A stretch of DNA of 21,493 nucleotides from Phoenicimicrobium sp964438695 (GTDB lineage: Bacteria > Atribacterota > Phoenicimicrobiia > Phoenicimicrobiales > Phoenicimicrobiaceae). Below are positions 7,384 through 15,057 of the stretch, one piece after another; position 1 is the stretch's first letter; every line of letters begins with the position of its first letter. Both the position numbers and the translations under genes were made by a program. The stretch covers positions 1 through 21,493 of the forward strand of contig CAYTKP010000014.1 in assembly GCA_964438695.1 (NCBI GenBank). The letters run 5' to 3'. The notes under the pieces are model-generated. The model was not told the origin of the DNA and made no database searches. It saw only the letters and a program-made list of their open reading frames with translations.

Positions 7384-7902
7384 ATGTTAATTTTGAGAAA
7401 AATAATTAGAGGCATTGATACATTAAGTAAATATGCTGGTTTAACGGCAAGATGGTTTGCTTGGCTCCTTGTCCTGGTAGGCGCATATGAAACGATTATG
7501 AGACATTTTTTTAATGCGCCTACCATTTGGGCATATGAGACCATGACTATGTCTGGTGGAGCACTGTATATTCTGGGATGGTCTTACTGTCATTCGATTA
7601 ACTCTCATGTAAGAGTAGATCTTTTATATCGTCTCCTTTCCGATAGGAAAAAAGCGTTAATGGATATCATTAGCTCTCTAATATTCTTTTTTCCATTAGT
7701 GATAGTGCTAATAAAGGTTTCTACTAAATGGGCAGTGAGAGCATGGAGAATTAATGAGATTATGATTTCTACTTATTGGTACCCGCCGGCTGCTCCCTTT
7801 AGAACGATATTTGTTATAGGACTAGTTTTGTTACTTCTTCAAGGTATAGCTAAGTTTATCCGTGACCTATATTTTGTAATAAGAGGTGAGGCAATTGATT
7901 GA
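7384..7902 (+). CDS. dctQ: TRAP transporter small membrane subunit (DctQ family)
   Basis: 172 aa, the usual DctQ size, with about four hydrophobic segments (roughly residues 20-38, 52-70, 90-112 and 132-155). It forms the small integral-membrane half of the transporter and pairs with DctM. The motif-like EYIMRHFFNAPTIWAYE pattern is seen here as ETIMRHFFNAPTIWAYE, including the conserved NAP and WAYE region of the family. AAGGAG (7369-7374) precedes ATG 7384. Its 3' end overlaps dctM, so the two are probably translationally coupled. Confidence 0.9.
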   Translation: MLILRKIIRGIDTLSKYAGLTARWFAWLLVLVGAYETIMRHFFNAPTIWAYETMTMSGGALYILGWSYCHSINSHVRVDLLYRLLSDRKKALMDIISSLIFFFPLVIVLIKVSTKWAVRAWRINEIMISTYWYPPAAPFRTIFVIGLVLLLLQGIAKFIRDLYFVIRGEAID

Positions 7903-9235
7903 ATTAAGTGAACAAATTATTACGGTTTTGATGTTAGGGGGAGTGCTTACTCTGGTCATGACGGGTTTCCCAATTGCTTTTGTAATAGCTAGCGTAGCAC
8001 TCATTATGGGTTCTATTTTATTTGGAGGAGACACAACCTACCATATTCTATACAGTCGAATGTATAGCATGGTACTAAGTTATCCATTTCTGGCTGTACC
8101 TCTTTTTACTTTTATGGGTGTTATTCTGCAAATGTCTGGGATCGTTGAAGAATTATATACAGTACTATATGAAACTATGCGCGGATTAAGGGGAGGATTA
8201 GCTATTGTTACTATAGTATTTGGTACTATCCTGGCAGCATGTTTAGGTGTTATCACTGCGTCTGTTACCATGTTGACATTAATTGCACTGGGGCCTATGG
8301 TGACCAGAGGATATGATAAATCAATTGCTTCAGGTTCGGTTGTTGCCGCTGGTACGTTGGGAATACTTATTCCTCCCAGTATTATGTTGGTTGTCTATGC
8401 ACCACAAGCCGGTCTTTCTATTGGACAGATGTTTATGGCTGCTTTTACTCCTGGTCTAATCCTTTCGGGTTCCTATATTGCCTATGTAGGAATTCGGTGC
8501 TACTTAAATCCAAAATTGGGTCCACCGGTTTCAGAGGAGCAAAAGCTGAAACTGTCTTTTTTAGTGAAAATGATAAAATTATTAAAAGCATTACTTCCTC
8601 CGGCATTAATCATTTTAGCGGTTTTAGGCACCATATTTCTGGGGATAGCTCCCCCGACTGAAGCGGCAGCTATGGGAAGTTTGGCTGCTGTTCTCTTAGC
8701 GGTAGCCTACCGGAAAATGACTTGGGATATTGCCAAACGAGCAGCATTAGAAACACTCAGAGTGAGTTCATTTGTACTTTTGATCGCAGGAATTTGTTAC
8801 GCTTATGTCGGAGTGTTTATGAGTGCGGGTTGCGGAAATGTTGTAAAAGAGGCAATCTTAGGCGTGCCCGGTGGAAAATGGGCTTCTTTTGGCGTAATCA
8901 TGTTAATCGTCTTTCTTTTAGGGATGTTTATCGAATGGATAGGCATTGTCTTTATCATTGTTCCAATATTATCACCTGTTATAGTTGCTTTAGGATTTGA
9001 TCCGTTATGGGCTGGTATGATGGTTTGCATCAATTTACAGATGGCATTTATGACGCCTCCCATGGCAATGTCAGTTTTTGTTTGTCAGGGGGTTGCTCCA
9101 CCAGAACTTGGAATTACCTTGAATGACATAATAAAGGGAGTCATTCCATTTATTGCCATTGTAGCCTCTTGTTTACTTCTTTTTAGTATATTCCCACAGA
9201 TTATTACATGGCTGCCAGATCTTATGATGAAATAG
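7895..9235 (+). CDS. dctM: TRAP transporter large membrane subunit (DctM family)
   Basis: 446 aa from TTG 7895. AGAGGTG (7882-7888) sits 6 bases upstream, whereas the GTG at 7886 lies inside that ribosome site, so I prefer TTG. This gives an 8-base overlap with dctQ. The protein is hydrophobic throughout, with about a dozen predicted membrane segments, and forms the ion-coupled channel subunit. Family-like features are VPLFTFMGVILQMSG, GTLGILIPPSIMLVVY and the C-terminal INLQMAFMTPPMAMSVF. Import is secondary active, typically sodium driven, with substrate handed over by DctP. It is probably co-transcribed with dctP and dctQ. Confidence 0.92.
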   Translation: MIELSEQIITVLMLGGVLTLVMTGFPIAFVIASVALIMGSILFGGDTTYHILYSRMYSMVLSYPFLAVPLFTFMGVILQMSGIVEELYTVLYETMRGLRGGLAIVTIVFGTILAACLGVITASVTMLTLIALGPMVTRGYDKSIASGSVVAAGTLGILIPPSIMLVVYAPQAGLSIGQMFMAAFTPGLILSGSYIAYVGIRCYLNPKLGPPVSEEQKLKLSFLVKMIKLLKALLPPALIILAVLGTIFLGIAPPTEAAAMGSLAAVLLAVAYRKMTWDIAKRAALETLRVSSFVLLIAGICYAYVGVFMSAGCGNVVKEAILGVPGGKWASFGVIMLIVFLLGMFIEWIGIVFIIVPILSPVIVALGFDPLWAGMMVCINLQMAFMTPPMAMSVFVCQGVAPPELGITLNDIIKGVIPFIAIVASCLLLFSIFPQIITWLPDLMMK

Positions 9236-9373
9236 TAATTTTTCTTAGAAAGAAAAAATTAAAATAGGTTATATAAAAACAAAAATAATGAGAATCAGTT
9301 AATAGTGAATTAATTAAAAGGGATAGATAGCAGTCGCTAATATTAGTTTTGAGATTATATGATAAATTAGATT

Positions 9374-9406
9374 ATTTGGAGGGGAAGTAGGAATTTTCCT
9401 CCAAAT
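9374..9406 (+). terminator. Strong hairpin between dctM and the kinase gene
   Basis: Positions 9374-9386 can pair with 9394-9406 in a 13-bp stem (two G-T pairs) closed by a 7-base loop, GTAGGAA. No good T-tract follows (TTATCCC), so it may be an inefficient terminator or an RNA-stability element separating transporter and enzyme transcripts. The remaining 9236-9730 is very AT-rich with nothing else recognised. Confidence 0.5.
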
Positions 9407-9730
9407 TTATCCCATAAGACGGTCCAAAAATCATTTCCATATTTTTAAAATCTTAGGGAAAATATTTTTTATAAATAAATATCAACTAAAGGCAATATAG
9501 ATAGATTATTTCAATTTATAATTTTGATATCTATAAAGCTTTTCAGCTATTTATTCTTCTTAAAGTATTACAAAATAAGAATTTGATTTTTTAAAAAATA
9601 AAAAAAAGTCAAGGAATAGGGAAAAAATTTGGTAAGTATAAAATAAATGTAATTCGTATAACTTTGTGGCAAAGAGCGAATGATAAACATTAGTAAATAA
9701 ATAAAATTTAAGGTAAATACTAAATTTACA

Positions 9731-9745
9731 GTTTTATTATGAAAC
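9731..9745. promoter_or_regulatory. Putative activator site upstream of the kinase gene
   Basis: GTTTTATTATGAAAC matches the palindrome at 5832-5846 in 13 of 15 positions, one difference being the central base. The preceding TAAATTTACA (9721-9730) is also identical to the ten bases before the 5741 site. This suggests the two control regions share ancestry and the same regulator. Confidence 0.55.
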
Positions 9746-9833
9746 TTATATGTTTATAAAAGAGATTTGTTATTTGAATATTCCTTTAGATTATACAAGA
9801 ATCAAAAATAAATACCTACAACAAAATAAAACT

Positions 9834-9849
9834 TGGCATTAAGTGTTAC
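9834..9849 (+). promoter_or_regulatory. Degenerate sigma-54-like promoter upstream of the kinase gene
   Basis: ACTTGGCAT (9831-9839) repeats the -24 region of the 5955 promoter, which also reads ACTTGGCAT. The -12 part is poor: TTAC (9846-9849) replaces TTGC and is one base too far. It is either a weak promoter or a decayed copy. Confidence 0.35.
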
Positions 9850-9918
9850 TTTTATTATAAATTGAGGGGTAAGATAATATTGTTTTTCCAATTGAAACTA
9901 TGTTATGAGGTATGATGG

Positions 9919-11208
9919 ATGATTTATGTAATAGCAGACGATCTAACCGGCGCAAATGACACTGGAGTGCAATTTGCAAAAAAAAGATATAATACAATAG
10001 TATCAATATTTGATAAATCATCAGTGTTGCAAAGTGTTCCAGGAGATTTAGATGTTTTTGTAATAGATACTGAAACTAGGGGATTAGAAGATAAGATAGC
10101 AAGGAAGAAATTAAAGAGTATTTTAGAAAAAATAAATATAAAGAAAAAAGATGTAGTGTATAAAAAGGTAGATTCAACCCTAAGAGGCAATATAGGCAGC
10201 GAACTTGAAGAAATAATGATGATTTTAAATAGAGATATTTGCATTTTTAGTCCCAGTTATCCATCTTACCAAAGAATAACAGTGGGAGGATACCTGATTG
10301 TTGATCATAAGCCTCTAGAACTAAGTGAGTATTCTTACGGTAATTCAAAACGGGTAGAAGATTCTTTTATTCCCTTTTTATTAAAAGCCCAAACTAATGT
10401 TCCTGTCGGGAAGATTGACTTAAAAGATGTTACTAAAGGACAAAAAATTATTTTATCAAAAATAAATGAATTATATCAAAAAGGAAATAAAATAATAGTT
10501 ATTGATTCCACCAGCGAACAGCATTTAGCGGATATATTTAGTAGTGGCTTAAAATTTGATGGATCGGTTTTGTTTTCCGGTTCAGCTGGCTTAGCCAATC
10601 ATTTTCCTAAAATGTATAATAAGAATGAAAATCTCAAAATAAAGATTGAAGACAATAGAGGGCCGGTTATAGTAGTTGCGGGGTCGCGAAATTCTATAAT
10701 GGAAGAACAGATAAACTATCTTAGAAATAGGTTAAATTTTACTGAATTAAAAATAGATTTGGAACAGATTTTTTCTAATAAAGATAGAATTTTAGAAAGC
10801 TATGTTACTAAATGTATTAAGGGTATAAAAGGCAACCAGGATTTGGTAATACATACTGATGCTATCTATAATGAGGAAAAATCAATAAATAAAAAGTTGA
10901 TGTTAAAATACCATCTTAGCTTTCGAGAATTGGAGGTTAAAATTAAAAATTTTTTCGGAGAGCTTACTTCTAAAATAATAGAAAATAGCTATACAAGAAA
11001 TTTAATTTTAACTGGTGGAGATATTGCCTTAGGGGTTTGTAAAGAGTTAAACATATACAATTTACATATTTTAGATGAACTTTTACCAGGTATTCCTTTG
11101 AATATTGCTAATTATAAGAATTATAGTTTAAATATTATAACTAAAGCGGGCGGGTTTGGCAAAAAAGATACTTTGTATAATTTAATTAATAAATTAAAAA
11201 ACTATTAA
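9919..11208 (+). CDS. Four-carbon acid-sugar kinase (DUF1537 family)
   Basis: 429 aa. This family phosphorylates C4 sugar acids such as threonate or erythronate at the terminal hydroxyl, feeding a PdxA2-type dehydrogenase. Visible motifs: ADDLTGANDTG (6-16) and KVDSTLRGN (83-91) in the N-terminal substrate domain, then SGSAGLANHF, GPVIVVAGS, LTGGDIA (364-370) and KAGGFG (409-414) in the C-terminal nucleotide-binding domain. ATG 9919 follows ATGAGGT (9905-9911). A pdxA2-type gene lies 52 bases downstream, the partner expected from established D-threonate and L-threonate pathways. It is very AT-rich compared with the TRAP genes. Which C4 acid it uses cannot be told. Confidence 0.88.
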   Translation: MIYVIADDLTGANDTGVQFAKKRYNTIVSIFDKSSVLQSVPGDLDVFVIDTETRGLEDKIARKKLKSILEKINIKKKDVVYKKVDSTLRGNIGSELEEIMMILNRDICIFSPSYPSYQRITVGGYLIVDHKPLELSEYSYGNSKRVEDSFIPFLLKAQTNVPVGKIDLKDVTKGQKIILSKINELYQKGNKIIVIDSTSEQHLADIFSSGLKFDGSVLFSGSAGLANHFPKMYNKNENLKIKIEDNRGPVIVVAGSRNSIMEEQINYLRNRLNFTELKIDLEQIFSNKDRILESYVTKCIKGIKGNQDLVIHTDAIYNEEKSINKKLMLKYHLSFRELEVKIKNFFGELTSKIIENSYTRNLILTGGDIALGVCKELNIYNLHILDELLPGIPLNIANYKNYSLNIITKAGGFGKKDTLYNLINKLKNY

Positions 11209-11221
11209 GAATGGAGGAAGG

Positions 11222-11245
11222 GCTCATTATTCATTAATAGTGGGC
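11222..11245 (+). other. Hairpin between ribosome site and start of the pdxA2-like gene
   Basis: GCTCATTATT (11222-11231) can pair with AATAGTGGGC (11236-11245), with two G-T pairs and a 4-base loop. The only strong Shine-Dalgarno (GGAGG, 11213-11217) lies upstream of it, 43 bases before the ATG at 11261. Confidence 0.4.
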
Positions 11246-11260
11246 TAGATATATTTTATA

Positions 11261-12286
11261 ATGAAAAGGCCAGTTATTGCTATTACTATGGGAGATCCTG
11301 CAGGTATTGGAGCAGAGATTATAGTCAAAGCTTTAAGTAAAGAAGAGATTTATAGAAAATCTAAACCAGTGGTTATTGGAAGTAGTTGCGTTATAAATGA
11401 TGCACTGAAATTTGTTCCTTTACATTTAAAGTTAAATGTGATTAAAGATACCAAGAAAATTAAAGGAGAATTTGGAACAATAGATCTCTTAGATTTAGAC
11501 AATATAGAATTCGATGAATTTGATTACGGAAAAGTAAGTGTTAAAGCAGGTAAAGCATCATTAGATTATATCTATAAAGGAATTGATTTAGCAATAAATG
11601 GGTTAGTAGATGCAGTGGTGACCGGACCTATTCATAAAGAAGCAATTAAGGCTGCCGGTTCACCTTACGCTGGCCATACTGAGATATTTGCATCTCGTAC
11701 TAAAACAAAAAATTATGCCATGATGTTAGCGGATAAAAATTTAAGAGTCATTCATGTTTCTACGCATGTCTCCTTACGTCAAGCCTGTGATTTGGTGAAA
11801 AAAGAACGAGTTTTAACGGTTATTCGTTTGGCGAATAGAGCATTAAAAGATTTAGGAATTAAGAACCCAAAAATTGGAGTTGCCGGATTAAATCCTCATG
11901 CGGGAGAAGGAGGACTTTTCGGCAATGAAGAAATTACCGAGATTGTTCCTGCGATTGAACAAGCGAAAAGAGAAAATATAACGGTCGATGGACCAGTCCC
12001 TCCGGATACTATTTTTTCCAAAGTAATTGGCGGACAATACGATATTGCGGTTGTTATGTATCATGATCAAGGTCATATACCTATGAAAATTACTGGATTT
12101 AAATATAATAAAGAAAGTAATAGATGGTCAAGTATGAGTGGAGTAAATATTACAGTAGGTTTGCCGATAATAAGAACTTCGGTAGATCATGGAGTTGCTT
12201 TTGGAAAAGCTGGAGAGGGTAGGGCTAATGAAGAAAGTATGGTAGAAGCTATTAGAATGGCTATTGATTTTGCCAAACAAAAATAG
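11261..12286 (+). CDS. pdxA2: PdxA2-type 4-phospho-sugar-acid dehydrogenase
   Basis: 341 aa. PdxA-family enzymes are metal- and NAD-dependent. The PdxA2 branch oxidises 4-phospho-D-threonate or -erythronate, and the 3-keto product loses CO2 to give dihydroxyacetone phosphate. Seen here: ITMGDPAGIGAE near the N-terminus, AGHTE (His139), and three candidate metal histidines, His169 (STHVSL), His213 (NPHAGE) and His268 (YHDQGHIPMK). These correspond to the His166/211/266 set of E. coli PdxA. The neighbouring DUF1537 kinase and the absence of vitamin B6 genes favour PdxA2 over pyridoxine biosynthesis. The start lacks a close ribosome site. A hairpin lies between GGAGG (11213) and the ATG. Confidence 0.88.
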   Translation: MKRPVIAITMGDPAGIGAEIIVKALSKEEIYRKSKPVVIGSSCVINDALKFVPLHLKLNVIKDTKKIKGEFGTIDLLDLDNIEFDEFDYGKVSVKAGKASLDYIYKGIDLAINGLVDAVVTGPIHKEAIKAAGSPYAGHTEIFASRTKTKNYAMMLADKNLRVIHVSTHVSLRQACDLVKKERVLTVIRLANRALKDLGIKNPKIGVAGLNPHAGEGGLFGNEEITEIVPAIEQAKRENITVDGPVPPDTIFSKVIGGQYDIAVVMYHDQGHIPMKITGFKYNKESNRWSSMSGVNITVGLPIIRTSVDHGVAFGKAGEGRANEESMVEAIRMAIDFAKQK

Positions 12287-12328
12287 CAAATATATAAAAT
12301 TAGATATAATTAGTTATTAATTATAAAC

Positions 12329-12351
12329 GTAGAGCAATGAAGTAAAATGCA
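12329..12351 (+). repeat. 23-bp element resembling the TRAP leader
   Basis: Similar to 6116-6138, both beginning GTAGAGCA. Seventeen of 23 positions match, and all but the last mismatch are A/G transitions. It lies in the 180-base spacer before the LarA-like gene. No other feature is recognised there. Function unknown. Confidence 0.35.
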
Positions 12352-12466
12352 AGTTGTTTTGGTGGGGTTCAATGCGGGATAATAAAAATTGTATAAAAAC
12401 AAACCTAATATTTATTGAATAGCTGAGGTATTGTAGGTATTTATACATAAAATGAGGTGTAAAGAC

Positions 12467-13726
12467 ATGTTAGAAGATATAAAAATAAGAAAAATAAGAC
12501 AATATTTTAACAAGACAAAAATAGAAGATTTACCCGAATATATTCATCAATCTTTCAAAAAATCCGATCTTAAGAAACGTATAAAACCAGGTAGTAAAAT
12601 AGGAATCACTGTAGGTAGTAGAGGAATTTCTAATATAAAACCCATTGTGAAAGAAATTATTTCTGAATTAAAAAATCTAAATGTTTACCCTATTATCTTG
12701 GCAGCAATGGGAAGCCATGGAGGCGCAAATAGTGAAGGGCAAAGGGAAATTTTAGCGTCTTATGGTATAACTGAGAATGAGATGGATGTTCCAATTTTGA
12801 CTTCTATGGAAGTAATAAAAATTGGGGAAATAGATGGCAGAGTACCTATATACTTTAGCAAAGATGCAATGGAAACAGATGGTATTATTGCTTTAAATAG
12901 AGTTAAAATGCATACAGATTTTAAAAGTAATATTATTGAAAGCGGAATGTCTAAGATTTTGGTTATAGGCTTAGGTAAGGCGAAGGGGGCAAGTTCTATT
13001 CACTCCTTAGGGGTATATGGTTTGAAAAATATTATTCCCAAAGCTGCCGAATTAATAATTAAAAAAGCTCCGATTATTCAGGGCATAGGTATTTTAGAAA
13101 ATGGCTATGACCAGACTATGAGTATATCTTTTGTACTACCAGAAAATATAATTCAAATTGACAGTGAATTGTTAAAAATATCTAAAGAAGTAATGCCCAG
13201 GTTACCAGTAGATGAGTTAGATATAGTAATAGCCCAGGAGATGGGTAAAAACATAAGTGGAACTGGACTTGATACAAATGTAATAGGAAGACTATACATT
13301 AACGGAGAAAAAGAAAGTATGAAACCGCTAATTAAAAGATTAATAGTTTTTGACCTTACGGAAGAGTCTCACGGGAATGCTTTAGGGATTGGTCTGGCGG
13401 ATATTACAACTAAGCAACTTGTTAACAAAATAAATTATAAAGATACGTATGCTAATACCATAACTAGTACTTTCTTAAATCGTGCTAAAATACCTATAAT
13501 CGCAGATTCTGAGAAAGAAGCTGTTGAAATAGCAGCAAGAACTTGTTGGAAATTAGAACCAACTGATATAAAATTATTGATAATAAAAAATACTTTAGAT
13601 CTTGAATACTTATATGTTTCAAAAGCAGTTTGGGAAGAAATCAAAGATAATAAAAATATTGAACCATCTGGAGATTGGGAAAATTTAATATTTGAGAAAG
13701 ATGGAAAAATGAAAATTAAACTGTGA
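12467..13726 (+). CDS. LarA-superfamily (DUF2088) nickel-pincer racemase/epimerase
   Basis: 419 aa from ATG 12467, which has GAGGTG (12454-12459) 7 bases upstream. An ATG at 12452 overlaps that ribosome site. LarA-type enzymes racemise or epimerise 2-hydroxy acids by hydride transfer to a nickel-pincer nucleotide. The key residues can be placed: His84 (GSHGGA), His149 (MHTDFKSN), Lys163 (SGMSK) and His179 (SSIHSLG). Spacings are 65, 14 and 16, against 66, 10 and 16 for H108, H174, K184 and H200 of L. plantarum LarA. The family fits, but the signature differs from lactate racemase (HxxAGFSGGRK), so lactate is unlikely. Following the C4-acid kinase and dehydrogenase, it may interconvert epimers of the imported acid. 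The larBCE cofactor genes are not in the window. Confidence 0.85.
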   Translation: MLEDIKIRKIRQYFNKTKIEDLPEYIHQSFKKSDLKKRIKPGSKIGITVGSRGISNIKPIVKEIISELKNLNVYPIILAAMGSHGGANSEGQREILASYGITENEMDVPILTSMEVIKIGEIDGRVPIYFSKDAMETDGIIALNRVKMHTDFKSNIIESGMSKILVIGLGKAKGASSIHSLGVYGLKNIIPKAAELIIKKAPIIQGIGILENGYDQTMSISFVLPENIIQIDSELLKISKEVMPRLPVDELDIVIAQEMGKNISGTGLDTNVIGRLYINGEKESMKPLIKRLIVFDLTEESHGNALGIGLADITTKQLVNKINYKDTYANTITSTFLNRAKIPIIADSEKEAVEIAARTCWKLEPTDIKLLIIKNTLDLEYLYVSKAVWEEIKDNKNIEPSGDWENLIFEKDGKMKIKL

Positions 13727-13754
13727 ATAAGACAATTGTTATCTTTACTTACCG

Positions 13755-13785
13755 CTCGCCTTATCATTTAAAAAGATAAGGCGAG
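13755..13785. terminator. Hairpin between convergent transcription units
   Basis: CTCGCCTTATC (13755-13765) and GATAAGGCGAG (13775-13785) form a perfect 11-bp stem with a 9-base A/T loop. It sits midway between the 3' ends of the LarA-like gene (+) and dapL (-), the right place for a bidirectional terminator. Neither strand has a convincing T-tract after the stem. Confidence 0.6.
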
Positions 13786-13822
13786 TAGGCGGATTAATAA
13801 CTATAATATTATTCTCTATTTT

Positions 13823-14983
13823 TTAAAATTTTAGATTTTTTAGTCTTTCTATGGCTTCTTCTAGTCTTTTTTCTTCTACTGTTAGGACAATTCTTACATA
13901 TCCCTCACCATAATCGCCATAGCCAATTCCTGGAGTTACAATAATTCCTGTCTTTTCTAATAAAAGATTAGCAAATTCTATAGAGCTCATTTTGTTTAAA
14001 GTGGGAATCCAAATATAAAAAGTAGCTTTGGTCGGCTTGATATTCCATCCTAATTTATTTAATCCATTGATAACGATATCTCGTCTTTGGGTATAGATTT
14101 GGTTCATCTTTTCTATATTATCCTGAGGCCCAGTTAAGGCTTCGATACCAGCTTCTTGGATAGCTTTAAAGACTCCAGAATCAATATTTGTTTTTATTAT
14201 GGAGAGAACTGAAATAGCTTCTTTATTTCCTACTGCGAAGCCGAGTCTCCAACCAGTCATATTATAGGTTTTAGATAAAGAATGAAATTCTATCCCTACA
14301 TCTTTAGCTCCTTCTACTTCCAAAAAGCTATTAGATTTATATCCATCAAAGGTCATCTCCGAATAGGCAAAATCATGACACACTAAGATATCATACTTTT
14401 TAGCAAATTTTACCACCTTTTCAAAAAAATCTTTATTAGCCACAGCAGCAGTAGGATTGTTAGGGTAGTTGATAAACATTAATTTAGCTCTTTGGGCAAT
14501 TTCTTCGTCTATTTCTTCTAAATCAGGTAAAAAATTATTTTCTTCTAATAAAGGCATAATATAGGGGAAACCATTGGCAAATAAAGTGCCTGTTTTATAG
14601 ACCGGATAGCCAGGGTCTGGTATAAGACTAAAATCTCCCGGGTCAATAAAAGCTAAAAAGATATGAGCTATTCCCTCTTTGGAACCCATAAGAGCCATAA
14701 CTTCTTTATCTGGGTCTAAATCAACTCCAAATCTATTTTTATACCATGAGACAATTGCCTGTCTAAATTCAGCTGTCCCTTCGTAAGGAGGACAATCGTG
14801 TGTTTTAGGGTCTTTAACACTTTCTATTAATTTTTCAATTATATTATTAGGGGTAGGCTGGTCAGGATCACCTATACCTAAATTAATGATATCAACTCCT
14901 CTTTTTATAGCTTCTTCTTTTTTCTTATCAATCTCAGTGAATAAATACGGGGGGACAGTTTCTATCCTTTGAGCTATCTTCAT
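13823..14983 (-). CDS. dapL: LL-diaminopimelate aminotransferase
   Basis: 386 aa, a fold-type I PLP aminotransferase. DapL converts tetrahydrodipicolinate and glutamate directly to LL-2,6-diaminopimelate, bypassing the succinylase or acetylase steps. Seen: VDIINLGIGDPDQPTP near the N-terminus, FINYPNNPTAA, HDFAYSEMTFDGYKS and the cofactor lysine Lys238 in SLSKTYNMTGWRLGF. An AAAGGAG lies before the ATG on the - strand. It is the last gene of the lysine run, 74 bases after ddh. Family members with other keto acids exist, but the neighbouring dapA, dapB and ddh make DapL the best call. Confidence 0.88.
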   Translation of the reverse strand: MKIAQRIETVPPYLFTEIDKKKEEAIKRGVDIINLGIGDPDQPTPNNIIEKLIESVKDPKTHDCPPYEGTAEFRQAIVSWYKNRFGVDLDPDKEVMALMGSKEGIAHIFLAFIDPGDFSLIPDPGYPVYKTGTLFANGFPYIMPLLEENNFLPDLEEIDEEIAQRAKLMFINYPNNPTAAVANKDFFEKVVKFAKKYDILVCHDFAYSEMTFDGYKSNSFLEVEGAKDVGIEFHSLSKTYNMTGWRLGFAVGNKEAISVLSIIKTNIDSGVFKAIQEAGIEALTGPQDNIEKMNQIYTQRRDIVINGLNKLGWNIKPTKATFYIWIPTLNKMSSIEFANLLLEKTGIIVTPGIGYGDYGEGYVRIVLTVEEKRLEEAIERLKNLKF

Positions 14984-15057
14984 TGAAAATATCTCCTTTT
15001 GTATATAATTTTAATGGCTTCTCTTTAGAGTCAATCTATCCCCCATTATACCAGATA

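Noticed and set aside
8722..9000. 92-residue open frame on + in another frame of dctM
   Set aside because: Fully inside dctM, with no ribosome site or domain. Cysteine- and arginine-rich translation typical of a wrong frame.
9237..9257. AATTTTTCTT/AAGAAAAAATT hairpin just after dctM
   Set aside because: Nearly all A-T pairs, a 3-base loop and no T-tract. Expected by chance in such AT-rich DNA.
9924..10244. 106-residue open frame on the - strand inside the kinase gene
   Set aside because: Antisense to the ADDLTGAND and KVDSTLRGN regions. The composition is typical of an AT-rich shadow frame.
11261..12286. True PdxA of vitamin B6 synthesis
   Set aside because: No pdx neighbours, and the gene directly follows a DUF1537 kinase, the usual partner of PdxA2. 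Still not proven by sequence alone.
12359..12377. TTGG...TGC sigma-54-like pattern before the LarA-like gene
   Set aside because: The GG-to-GC distance is one base too long, the flanking consensus is poor, and no palindromic activator site is nearby.
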